A DNA stretch of 7,592 bases from Candidatus Neoflavobacterium equi (GTDB lineage: Bacteria; Bacteroidota; Bacteroidia; Flavobacteriales; Flavobacteriaceae). Position numbers and translations under genes: made by a program. Location of the stretch: assembly GCA_018065745.1 (NCBI GenBank), contig JAGHSS010000357.1:1-7592 (forward strand), read 5' to 3'. Below are positions 1-6,627 of the stretch, piece after piece; within the stretch, counting starts at the first letter, position 1; the number at the start of each line of letters is the position of its first letter. The notes under the pieces were generated by a model that saw nothing but the letters and a program-made list of their open reading frames with translations, searched no databases and was not told the origin of the DNA.

Positions 1-53
1 CGAAAATTACTTTTCGGACAGCCTCTTTAATTAAAAAAATTTAACTTTTTATA

Positions 54-86
54 TTGCAAACAATTTAATTTGCATCAATATATTTG
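54..86 (+). promoter_or_regulatory. Bacteroidota-type promoter of the ohrR operon
   Basis: The -7 element TATATTTG (79-86) matches the TAnnTTTG consensus exactly. A TTG at 54-56 lies 22 bases upstream, within the 17-23 base spacing described for flavobacterial promoters. Transcription would begin near 91-93, giving a leader of about 14 bases before the ATG at 106. No Shine-Dalgarno sequence is seen in that leader, which is usual in this phylum. The promoter call is sequence matching only. Confidence 0.6.
55..74. promoter_or_regulatory. Candidate OhrR operator in the promoter spacer
   Basis: The arms TGCAAA (55-60) and TTTGCA (69-74) form a perfect 6-bp inverted repeat around an 8-base AT-rich centre. 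Overlapping it, ACAATTTAATT (60-70) closely resembles the left part of the OhrR operator known from Bacillus subtilis (TACAATTAAATTGTA). The site lies between the -33 and -7 elements, where a bound repressor would block RNA polymerase. A further direct copy of ATTTGCA (68-74 and 82-88) overlaps the -7 element. The region is AT-rich, so chance symmetry is possible, and binding is inferred. Confidence 0.4.
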
Positions 87-105
87 CACAATAGAACTAC
101 AAACA

Positions 106-540
106 ATGAATGATTTACTAAAATTAGAAAACCAATTGTGTTTTCCTGTGTATGCTTTGTCCCGGGAAATAATATCCCAATACCGTCCGCTACTAACGGA
201 GTTGGATTTAACCTACCCGCAATATTTGGTCTTGATGGTTTTGTGGGAACACGAAGTGATGAGCGTGAATCAAATTGGAGATCAATTGCATTTGGACAGT
301 GGAACATTGACCCCATTATTGAAGCGATTAGAAGCCAAAGGGCTGATTAACAGAAATAGAAGTACGGTTGATGAACGTGTAGTCGTTATTAGATTGACAG
401 ACGACGGAAAAAAAATGGAGGAACAAGCGTCTTGTATCACCATGCAATTGGTTGAGAAAATGGATTTCAGTCCAGAAGAATTCAAGGTTCTTAAACAGAT
501 GATACAAAAATTATTAGTTCAATATAAATCAAATAAATAA
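106..540 (+). CDS. ohrR: OhrR, MarR-family organic-peroxide-sensing repressor
   Basis: A 144-residue winged-helix repressor, normal length for the MarR/OhrR family. The peroxide-sensing Cys12 lies in LENQLCFPVYALSR, the hallmark N-terminal helix of OhrR. Tyr16, Tyr26 and Tyr37 fall 4, 14 and 25 residues after it, the same spacing as Tyr19, Tyr29 and Tyr40 after Cys15 in B. subtilis OhrR. The DNA-binding helix-turn-helix and wing cover roughly residues 52-98 (NQIGDQLHLDSGTLTPLLKR, then RSTVDERVVVIRLT). A second cysteine, Cys110, could form a disulfide or mixed-thiol partner. I chose ATG 106 over the in-frame ATG at 70 because the latter lies upstream of the -7 element, and OhrR proteins normally begin a few residues before LENQLCF. 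It is the first gene of an operon with ohr, 5 bases downstream, and is probably autoregulated. In the family, oxidation of the cysteine releases the DNA. Confidence 0.93.
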   Translation: MNDLLKLENQLCFPVYALSREIISQYRPLLTELDLTYPQYLVLMVLWEHEVMSVNQIGDQLHLDSGTLTPLLKRLEAKGLINRNRSTVDERVVVIRLTDDGKKMEEQASCITMQLVEKMDFSPEEFKVLKQMIQKLLVQYKSNK

Positions 541-545
541 ACATT

Positions 546-965
546 ATGAAAGCATTATATGCAACAAAAGTTACTGCTACTGGCGGAAGAAATGGACAGG
601 TAACTTCAGAAAATGGAGTTTTAAATTTGGAAGTGCGCATGCCAAAAGGATTGGGTGGAGCAAATGATAACTACACCAACCCTGAGCAATTGTTTGCCGC
701 TGGATATGCTGCCTGTTTTGACAGCGCATTGAACATGATCATCAAACAAGGAAAGGTGGAAACAGGAACAACTACTGTAACTGCAGAAGTAAGCATTGGG
801 CAGATTGACAATGGATTTGGATTGGCTGTCAATTTAATGGTTAACATCCCAGGAGTTACACCAGAGGTTGCTCAGGATTTGACTGCAAAAGCACACCAAG
901 TTTGTCCTTACTCTAATGCAACTAGAGGTAATATTGAAGTGGTATTAACAACAACAAATAATTAA
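546..965 (+). CDS. ohr: Ohr, organic hydroperoxide resistance peroxidase (OsmC superfamily)
   Basis: A 139-residue cytosolic thiol peroxidase that reduces organic and fatty-acid hydroperoxides to alcohols. In characterised family members the enzyme is recycled by lipoylated proteins. All active-site residues of the Ohr subfamily are present. The peroxidatic Cys57 lies in NPEQLFAAGYAACFDSAL and the resolving Cys120 in AHQVCPYSNATRGN. Arg15 and Glu47 correspond to the arginine and glutamate that activate the cysteine. The VCPYSNATRGN motif separates Ohr from OsmC and YhfA relatives. The length is typical and the start ATG follows the ohrR stop by 5 bases, so the two are almost certainly co-transcribed. 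The next gene begins 2 bases after its stop. Regulation by the adjacent OhrR is inferred from order, spacing and the candidate operator. Nothing is missing or odd. Confidence 0.96.
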   Translation: MKALYATKVTATGGRNGQVTSENGVLNLEVRMPKGLGGANDNYTNPEQLFAAGYAACFDSALNMIIKQGKVETGTTTVTAEVSIGQIDNGFGLAVNLMVNIPGVTPEVAQDLTAKAHQVCPYSNATRGNIEVVLTTTNN

Positions 966-967
966 TA

Positions 968-1603
968 ATGTCCTTAATTGAAAATTTAAACTGGCGTTAT
1001 GCCACCAAAAAATATGACCCTACAAAAAAGGTCAGTACAGAAAATTTAGATAAAATTATTGAAGCTGCTCGTCTGGCGCCAACGTCTTCTGGTTTGCAAC
1101 CTTTCAAACTATTAGTCGTGACCAATCAAGAAGTCAAGGAAAAATTAGCGCCTAGTTCTTTAAACCCCGAAGTAATGGTGGATTGTTCTCACGTTTTGGT
1201 ATTTGCAGGATGGGATCGTTATACAGCAGAACGCATTGATACCATCTATGACAAAACCACGGATGAACGCGGTTTGCCAAGAGGACGATTTGGAAGCTAT
1301 ACAGACAAGATTAAAGGGATTTACCTCAACCAAACAGCTGAAGAAAATTTTGAACACATTGCCAGACAAACTTATATAGCTTTGGGATTGAGCATGGCAC
1401 AGGCTGCAGAATTACAGGTTGACAGTACGCCTGCTGAAGGATTTGACAATGCCTTAGTTGATGAATTATTGGATCTAAAATCTTTGGGATTGAAGAGTGT
1501 TACCTTACTGTACCTTGGATACAGAGCTACAGAGGGTGATTGGTTGGCGTCCATGAAAAAGGTGAGAAACACAACGGAAGATTTTGTTGTGGAATTCAAG
1601 TAA
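968..1603 (+). CDS. NfsB-like FMN-dependent nitroreductase / NAD(P)H oxidoreductase
   Basis: A 211-residue cytosolic flavoprotein of the oxygen-insensitive nitroreductase family, usually an FMN homodimer that reduces nitroaromatics, quinones or related electrophiles with NAD(P)H. FMN-phosphate-binding residues appear at the N-terminus (Arg10, Lys14 in WRYATKKYDP) and the C-terminus (Lys198, Arg200 in MKKVR). The LAPTSSGLQPF segment (36-46) matches the conserved flavin loop. VDSTPAEGFD (151-160) corresponds to the PxEGF motif of E. coli NfsB. The gene starts 2 bases after ohr and ends in a tandem TAA TAA, so it is the third gene of the peroxide operon. No hairpin terminator is visible between it and thiL, so some read-through is possible. 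The true substrate is unknown. The operon suggests a product of lipid peroxidation, a quinone or a thiol-linked redox partner, but this is inference. Confidence 0.88.
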   Translation: MSLIENLNWRYATKKYDPTKKVSTENLDKIIEAARLAPTSSGLQPFKLLVVTNQEVKEKLAPSSLNPEVMVDCSHVLVFAGWDRYTAERIDTIYDKTTDERGLPRGRFGSYTDKIKGIYLNQTAEENFEHIARQTYIALGLSMAQAAELQVDSTPAEGFDNALVDELLDLKSLGLKSVTLLYLGYRATEGDWLASMKKVRNTTEDFVVEFK

Positions 1604-1628
1604 TAAAAAATCTATTCTTTTAAATGCC

Positions 1629-1636
1629 TATCTTTG
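1629..1636 (+). promoter_or_regulatory. -7 promoter element of thiL
   Basis: TATCTTTG is an exact match to TAnnTTTG and lies 23 bases before the thiL ATG, predicting a leader of roughly 18 bases. No TTG is present at the expected 17-23 base distance upstream, so the -33 part is weak. No TPP riboswitch could fit in the 56-base gap, and none of its conserved segments are seen. Confidence 0.5.
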
Positions 1637-1659
1637 CACGGTAAATACATTCAAAAAAA

Positions 1660-2721
1660 ATGATAGAAGATAAAAATCAACAACGCACAAAACTTTCGCA
1701 ATTTGGTGAATTTGGATTGGTAGAGCACTTGACAAAACAATTTGAAATTACTCAAGACACCACTTTTAAAAGTATTGGTGATGATGCCGCTGTTTTGGAC
1801 TTTAAAGATGAAAAAGTATTAGTTACCACTGATATTATGGTGGAAGGAGTACATTTTGATTTGGCTTATATGCCTTTGAAACACTTGGGGTACAAGGCTG
1901 TTGTGGTAAATATTTCTGACATTGTTGCCATGAATGGAACACCATCACAAATTACTGTTGGTGTAGCAGTTTCTAACAGATTCCCTATGGAGGCTTTGGA
2001 AGAGCTTTTTGAAGGTATTAATCAAGCTGCCAAATTTTACAATATTGATGTGGTTGGTGGAGATACAACCTCTTCTCAAACGGGTCTAATTTTATCAATT
2101 ACCGCTATTGGACATGCTGCTGAAGCAGATTTGACCTACCGTTCTGGCGCTGGAGAAAAAGATTTAATTGTTGTTACCGGAGATTTGGGTGCTGCATTTA
2201 TGGGACTTCGCGTTTTGGACAGAGAAAAACAGGTGTATTTGGTCAACCCAAACAGCCAGCCTGATTTGGAACCGTATTCTTATTTGGTTGAACGTCAATT
2301 GAAACCTGAGGCGCGTACTGATATCAAAAAATTATTGAAAGATTTGGAGGTTGTTCCAACTTCTATGATTGATCTTTCTGACGGATTGGCTTCTGATGTA
2401 ATGCACTTGTGTAAACAATCAGGAACTGGTTGTAGCATTTATGAAGATAAATTGCCGTTGGATCCCCAATTAATTAATGTGTGCGAAGAATTCAACGTCA
2501 ACTCAACTACCATAGCTTTGAGTGGTGGAGAAGATTATGAATTGATGTTTACCATCAGAATGGAAGATTTTGAAAAAGTAAAACACAATCCACACCTTTC
2601 TGTAATTGGACATATGACAGATGCAAATGCCGGAATGAATCTGATTACTAGAGGAAACCATTCCATTCCATTGAAAGCAAGAGGATGGGATGCTATTTCT
2701 GAAGATGAGGATGCAGAGTAA
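1660..2721 (+). CDS. thiL: Thiamine-monophosphate kinase ThiL
   Basis: A 353-residue ATP-dependent kinase that phosphorylates thiamine monophosphate to thiamine diphosphate, the last step of cofactor synthesis, in the cytoplasm. The family motifs occur in order. GEFGLVEHL is at 16-24, and the Mg/ATP-binding GDDAAV at 40-45. TTDIMVEGVHFDL follows at 56-68, NISDIVAMNGTP at 84-95 and GGDTT at 133-137. SMIDLSDGLASD (235-246) and SGGEDYELMFT (288-298) complete the AIR-synthase-like fold. It is somewhat longer than E. coli ThiL (about 325 residues), partly through a loop near 189-206 (EKQVYLVNPNSQPDLEPY) and an acidic C-terminal tail. It has its own -7 element and is followed by a strong terminator, so it is mostly monocistronic. 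No other thi gene lies in the window. Confidence 0.96.
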   Translation: MIEDKNQQRTKLSQFGEFGLVEHLTKQFEITQDTTFKSIGDDAAVLDFKDEKVLVTTDIMVEGVHFDLAYMPLKHLGYKAVVVNISDIVAMNGTPSQITVGVAVSNRFPMEALEELFEGINQAAKFYNIDVVGGDTTSSQTGLILSITAIGHAAEADLTYRSGAGEKDLIVVTGDLGAAFMGLRVLDREKQVYLVNPNSQPDLEPYSYLVERQLKPEARTDIKKLLKDLEVVPTSMIDLSDGLASDVMHLCKQSGTGCSIYEDKLPLDPQLINVCEEFNVNSTTIALSGGEDYELMFTIRMEDFEKVKHNPHLSVIGHMTDANAGMNLITRGNHSIPLKARGWDAISEDEDAE

Positions 2722-2735
2722 ATTATATTATAAGG

Positions 2736-2761
2736 AAAGGGAGCTATTGCTCCCTTTTTTT
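2736..2761 (+). terminator. Rho-independent terminator of thiL, probably shared with the convergent gene
   Basis: A perfect 9-bp stem AAAGGGAGC / GCTCCCTTT with the loop TATT (2745-2748) runs into a tract of seven T residues (2755-2761). It sits 14 bases after the thiL stop. On the opposite strand the hairpin begins a few bases after the stop of the convergent small gene, but its trailing tract (TTTCCTT) is weaker. It may therefore work in both directions, more strongly for thiL. Confidence 0.85.
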
Positions 2762-2763
2762 AT

Positions 2764-3057
2764 TTACACCACGTTCCAATTCAACAATACTTCCACAATG
2801 GTTAAGCCATTGATAATTAACAAGAGCAACACATAAGAGGGTTCCAAGCGTTTTCTCTTGACTACTTCAAATGCTCCATACCCAAAAAGAAAGAAAGCCA
2901 ACGCTAAAATGGGATAGGTAATATACTCTAAAACAGATTGCCCAAAGGTTGGAAACACCCGACCGGTGAGATTTATAAGGTATAGTAGATTTACCAAAAT
3001 CAATCCTGCAATGGACCACCACAAATATTTATTTATCGTTTTCATAATCGTTTCCAT
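2764..3057 (-). CDS. Small orphan membrane protein with three predicted helices
   Basis: A 97-residue protein that I do not recognise. It has three hydrophobic stretches long enough to cross the membrane, at about 11-30, 43-65 and 74-93. The basic KRKR cluster at 67-70 between the second and third predicts, by the positive-inside rule, a cytoplasmic N-terminus and an outside C-terminus. It lacks a cleavable signal peptide, cysteines and any recognisable catalytic motif. The start could be the first ATG (3057) or Met5 (3045). The second gives MKTINKYLWW, which resembles common small-membrane-protein starts. The gene lies 65 bases downstream of the receptor gene on the same strand and converges on thiL. 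No clear -7 element was found in that gap, so it may be expressed by read-through from the receptor unit. The ORF is real by composition and uninterrupted length, but its function is unknown. Confidence 0.7.
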   Translation of the reverse strand: METIMKTINKYLWWSIAGLILVNLLYLINLTGRVFPTFGQSVLEYITYPILALAFFLFGYGAFEVVKRKRLEPSYVLLLLIINGLTIVEVLLNWNVV

Positions 3058-3109
3058 ATTAATTGCTTATTAAATTTACTAATAAGACCGGATACAAACG
3101 ACTAATTAT

Positions 3110-3131
3110 AAGATATTTAACACTATATCTT
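3110..3131 (-). terminator. Weak AT-rich hairpin at the 3' end of the receptor gene
   Basis: The arms AAGATAT (3110-3116) and ATATCTT (3125-3131) form a 7-bp inverted repeat with an 8-base loop, overlapping the TAG stop of the receptor gene. There is little G+C in the stem and no T-tract follows it on the - strand, so it is at best a weak terminator or an mRNA 3'-end structure. Confidence 0.2.
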
Positions 3132-5789
3132 GTGTTTTAAAGAGACTAAAACGGCACGAGGCATTACCCTGAATTTGGTTTCTGAAATGATATAATCACT
3201 GATGTTGTTTTGAATTTTCTCCGGGTTTCCCAAAATATTTTGTCCAGAACACTCCATGGTCCAAGGAGATTTTTCAGGAGTATAACTGATTTTTGCATGT
3301 AATAATTGATAATTCTCAGCAGACATGCGCAGGGACTTATTCTTGAAATATTCATAGGATGCATCAAAGTACCATTTCTTTTTTATGGAGTGTTGTAAAC
3401 TTCCCTCCCATCTTTGAGATTGGTATTTGAGCTTTTGAACGCCATCCAACTGGCCAAAGGTCTGCGTGAAACCAACAGTAAGTGTGGGCCAATGGACAAA
3501 TAAGGTTTTGACATTTAAACCGGCATACTGCGTTTGATTTTGATACTGTTCATAAGTATCGTTTAATTTTTGATAGTATTTGGACCAATTCCCACCAGCT
3601 TGTAGGGCCGGTCTAAAATGGTAAAAAGGTTTGGACAAATTACCTACTAAACTGAATAGATCTTCTGGCAAATCTGTTAGAACCATTTGTTGTACACTGT
3701 TGATTCCATCAAAGAGCACTTCATTTCTCAGTGTTTTTTCTTTGTTGATGTAATTAGCTAGTGCATAATAATTCCAACCACCAATCAATGAAGACTTGGA
3801 CAAATTGAATGAAAATTGGTGAAACGACTCATTTTCCAACAAGGAATTTCCTTGATATATGCGCTGGTAGGTAGCCAATGTTTTACCTGTAGCATACTGG
3901 GTTGCAGCTGCAAAATCAACTCTTTTACTGTAGCTGAATTGCATTGATTTATATCTGCTGATCTGCCATCTTGAAGTCCATTGAGGCAAGAGAATTCCCT
4001 TTTTAATGTCGTTTTGTGTGTTTTGATCTATGTTCAAATGATACTGATGCCAAAACAATGCAGGACGATGTTCCCAACGTTTGGTTTTGTATTTGTATTT
4101 AATCCCAACAAATGCATCCAACATTTTAAAATCCAATCTATTTGAAAAACCTTTAGCAGCAAAATCTAGGTACTCATCTGTATCCAAACGCTGTCCTTCT
4201 TGGCTTGTGTAATCTACTTTGGTATTGGTAAATCCCAAATCTAAATCCAATTGACTCTTTTCTGAAACAACCCAATAGATTTTATGCAACCCACTCCACT
4301 CTGAAAAATTCAGCTCTTTTATCTGTTGGATTTGATATGTACTTGATTCTTGTAAGGACAGTAAGTCTCCCAAAAAAGGTTGGTTTGAAATCCATTGGCT
4401 TTCAGGCTTGAGGTGCTTTAAATCAGTTTGTAGTACCGTGGTTTGGAACCAATTTTTTCCAATTGCGGTATGCCATTCTGCAAATTGCTTAAAATCAAAA
4501 GAGGAGGTAAGCGTGCTCAGATCAAACATCAGGTTTTGTGTAGACGCCATGGATTTCAATTCCGTTTTTTGATTGGCGTCACCAAAGGAGGCGTTTGCAG
4601 TGTAAAACACTTGATTTCGCGGATTGATTTTATAATTTAAACGCGTATTCCACATCCCCAATACATGATCATTTGCTGAAGACTGTGTTTGCCTTTCAAA
4701 TTCAGTTGCACTTTGTTGCAAGAAGGTGCGATTACTCTCTGTGTCATTTTTCAAAAATACTTTTGAGATGAGTAAAAAACTGGAGATATCAAATGAATCC
4801 TGCTTTTTATAGCTTGCATTTAACGCCGCAAATTGTGACTTGTTTTTTGAAACATCCGTTTGGTTGCTTGTAAAACTATCCAGATTAGCCAATGAAGGTT
4901 TACTGCTTAAAAAACTACTCCCTCCGCCTGTAAAGTTGGTCAAGTCACTAAAGGTAAAAACACGCTTACCGAGGGTGTTCGCATTTCCAATAAAATTTAT
5001 ATTAAACTTGGGTTCATAATAAAATAAGGCGGCGTGCAAGAGGTAGAAGTCGTTGTCATTTGCAACCTCTACTCCTGCCTCCAAATCACCAAATATCAAT
5101 TTCTTTCTGTTCTCTTTCAGTTTAACATTTAGGATCAACTCTTCAGAATTGCTCACTTGTTTCATAAAACCTACTTCAGAAAAATGATCTATAACTTCTA
5201 CAGATTTTACAGCATCTGCTGGTATATTTTCAACTCCTAGTTTGGTGCCTCCACCAAAGAAAAGCGCATTTTCAACCAACAGTTTATTTACTTTTTTTCC
5301 CTGAACTTTCACCGTTCCATCTGTACCCACTTCCACTCCTGGCATCCGATTTAGCAAATCATTCAGTTTGCGATCTTCTCCTTTTGCAAAAGCAGCGGCA
5401 TCAAATATAAGGGTGTCTTTTTTTATTACTATAGGTTGGTAATCATACGTAATCACTATTTCATCCAAAAGATTGCCATCTGTCTGAAGTTTGAACGGAA
5501 GAAAAGAGACGGGATCTTCAGGATGTATTGTTTTGGTTTGGGACAGATATCCAATATACGTCACTTGGAGTTCATAGGTATATTTTGAAACTAGTGACAA
5601 TTCAAAATTTCCATCCTCATCTGCTGCAACAAACAGTAGGGAACCTGAACTATCTGTAGGTTTTGCAATTATATTGGCATAATCTAAAGGGGCATTTAAA
5701 GTATCAGTCACCATGCCTTTAAACGTTCTATTTTGACTAAATACAAAGCAGGTAAGCAATAACAACAATGCGGAAAAATTTAATTTCAT
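3123..5789 (-). CDS. TonB-dependent-receptor-like outer membrane beta-barrel protein with carboxypeptidase-regulatory-like domain
   Basis: An 888-residue outer membrane protein. A signal peptide (MKLNFSALLLLLTCFVFSQ) precedes a carboxypeptidase-regulatory-like beta-sandwich at about 21-105, with a GMVTDTLNAPLDYANI start and a DEDGNFEL turn. LLDEIVITYDYQPIVIKKDTL (from 107) and DLLNRMPGVEVGTDGTVKVQGKK (from 144) open a plug-like region that runs to about 227. It includes FFGGGTK and IPADAVKSVEV. The remainder, rich in aromatic and alternating residues with Asn/Gln-rich loops, fits a large beta-barrel. I cannot point to a certain TonB box. The gene starts 5 bases after the GLPGLI gene and is co-transcribed with it. 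No SusD-like lipoprotein accompanies it, which argues against a classical SusCD glycan importer. The ligand is unknown. In the phylum, this barrel subfamily commonly sits beside GLPGLI proteins. Confidence 0.88.
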   Translation of the reverse strand: MKLNFSALLLLLTCFVFSQNRTFKGMVTDTLNAPLDYANIIAKPTDSSGSLLFVAADEDGNFELSLVSKYTYELQVTYIGYLSQTKTIHPEDPVSFLPFKLQTDGNLLDEIVITYDYQPIVIKKDTLIFDAAAFAKGEDRKLNDLLNRMPGVEVGTDGTVKVQGKKVNKLLVENALFFGGGTKLGVENIPADAVKSVEVIDHFSEVGFMKQVSNSEELILNVKLKENRKKLIFGDLEAGVEVANDNDFYLLHAALFYYEPKFNINFIGNANTLGKRVFTFSDLTNFTGGGSSFLSSKPSLANLDSFTSNQTDVSKNKSQFAALNASYKKQDSFDISSFLLISKVFLKNDTESNRTFLQQSATEFERQTQSSANDHVLGMWNTRLNYKINPRNQVFYTANASFGDANQKTELKSMASTQNLMFDLSTLTSSFDFKQFAEWHTAIGKNWFQTTVLQTDLKHLKPESQWISNQPFLGDLLSLQESSTYQIQQIKELNFSEWSGLHKIYWVVSEKSQLDLDLGFTNTKVDYTSQEGQRLDTDEYLDFAAKGFSNRLDFKMLDAFVGIKYKYKTKRWEHRPALFWHQYHLNIDQNTQNDIKKGILLPQWTSRWQISRYKSMQFSYSKRVDFAAATQYATGKTLATYQRIYQGNSLLENESFHQFSFNLSKSSLIGGWNYYALANYINKEKTLRNEVLFDGINSVQQMVLTDLPEDLFSLVGNLSKPFYHFRPALQAGGNWSKYYQKLNDTYEQYQNQTQYAGLNVKTLFVHWPTLTVGFTQTFGQLDGVQKLKYQSQRWEGSLQHSIKKKWYFDASYEYFKNKSLRMSAENYQLLHAKISYTPEKSPWTMECSGQNILGNPEKIQNNISDYIISETKFRVMPRAVLVSLKHKI

Positions 5790-5794
5790 GTCGT

Positions 5795-6478
5795 TTAATT
5801 TGTATCAGAACCATAAAGCGTCTTTAATTTGAGTTCCAAGGAACGCAATGAAACCACCTCTTTGGGAAATATGGGAAGTTGATCTTGTGATTTTTCAATC
5901 TTCTTTAATATAAACTTTGAATTTCCTGAAACGTTATAGGCTTCAAAAACGAGTCCTGGAACGCCCACAAAATCTGATGGTCCTGTAGCGTAAGGAAACT
6001 CAGGACAAAACCAGACTTCTTTGAAGATTTGTTTGTCCAAATAATTTGTCGGGGTAGATAACATAAAGGATGTTCGCGCCAAATAACAGGTATAGCCATT
6101 AATTATTTTGGTTTGATTTGTGATTTCCCATTTGTATTCTTTAGCCACATCAAAAACAGACCAGATGGAAGGTTCTAAAGGATATTTCCGAATCAGTTTT
6201 TTCTGTGTAATGTCATAGTAAACCGTGTACAGATCAACGTCTTGTGCTACAACTTTTCCATGGACAATTGGATGAATTTGAAAGGAGGATTGTTTTGTTC
6301 CAACGTGTAACACCCCAACAGTGCGCTTTGCTTTTTCCTTTTGTTTGATATAATAATCTTTCATCGTTTCTGAGACTTTCAATGTGTCTAAGTTCACTGT
6401 GTATATAGTCTCATAGGTAATTTTGTAGTTTTGAGCAGTAATTGAAAAAGAAATAAACAAGAGCATTAGATAATACAT
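5795..6478 (-). CDS. GLPGLI-family (Porph_ging) secreted protein
   Basis: A 227-residue exported protein of a Bacteroidota-specific family of unknown function. The hydrophobic N-terminus MYYLMLLFISFSITAQ looks like a signal peptide cleaved near ITA-Q, although it lacks the usual basic residues at the start. An in-frame stop lies seven codons upstream, with no alternative ATG between, so this start or Met5 must be used. Family landmarks are WEITNQTKIINGYTCYLA (117-134) with Cys131, and VWFCPEFPYATGPSDF (155-170). The name-giving motif reads GVPGLVFE (172-179), a conservative variant of GLPGLI. Cys158 occupies a place usually filled by a small or hydroxyl residue in relatives I recall. It is the first gene of a two-gene unit with the receptor-like barrel 5 bases downstream, so a periplasmic role coupled to that outer membrane protein is likely. 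The mature protein is slightly short for the family but appears complete. Confidence 0.85.
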   Translation of the reverse strand: MYYLMLLFISFSITAQNYKITYETIYTVNLDTLKVSETMKDYYIKQKEKAKRTVGVLHVGTKQSSFQIHPIVHGKVVAQDVDLYTVYYDITQKKLIRKYPLEPSIWSVFDVAKEYKWEITNQTKIINGYTCYLARTSFMLSTPTNYLDKQIFKEVWFCPEFPYATGPSDFVGVPGLVFEAYNVSGNSKFILKKIEKSQDQLPIFPKEVVSLRSLELKLKTLYGSDTN

Positions 6479-6502
6479 ACTGATATGATGTTTGAATTAT
6501 AC

Positions 6503-6555
6503 AAAATATAAAAGGCTTATTACAAAGTATTTAATTAAAACTAGGCCACCAAAAA
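6503..6555 (-). promoter_or_regulatory. Possible promoter region of the GLPGLI/receptor unit
   Basis: Reading the - strand, TATATTTT (6510-6503) matches TAnnTTTG at all positions but the last. It has no TTG at proper spacing. Alternatively, TTTTTG (6555-6550) lies 19 bases before ATACTTTG (6530-6523), a poorer -7 match. Either would give a short leader to the ATG at 6478. Neither is convincing alone. The rest of the 6479-6627 gap holds no gene or clear structure. Confidence 0.25.
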
Positions 6556-6627
6556 CTGATGTAATTATGACAGTATATACAAATGTTTCAACACAAAACA
6601 GTTGTATTCGCTCATGTAATGGTATGT

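Noticed and set aside
1..30. C-terminal end of an upstream + strand gene (frame 1, ending PL then TAA)
   Set aside because: All three frames stay open for a few codons to a stop in this AT-rich edge, so none can be preferred.
70..105. Upstream in-frame ATG giving OhrR 12 extra residues
   Set aside because: It lies before the -7 element (79-86), so a transcript from that promoter would not contain it, and the extra residues are not typical of OhrR.
138..350. Open frame of 70 codons inside ohrR on the same strand
   Set aside because: It is a frame-shifted shadow of a clearly recognised gene, with no family features.
1604..1659. TPP riboswitch upstream of thiL
   Set aside because: The gap is only 56 bases, too short for the aptamer, and its conserved segments are absent.
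3058..3122. Promoter for the small membrane protein based on GTTTG on the - strand
   Set aside because: The TA dinucleotide is not at the required distance from TTTG, so the -7 consensus is not met.
4443..4640. Open frame of 65 codons antisense to the receptor gene
   Set aside because: It lies wholly inside a well-supported gene, and its translation has no recognisable feature.
6479..6627. Small RNA on the + strand ending at the palindromic terminator
   Set aside because: No + strand TAnnTTTG element or stable fold is visible in the gap.
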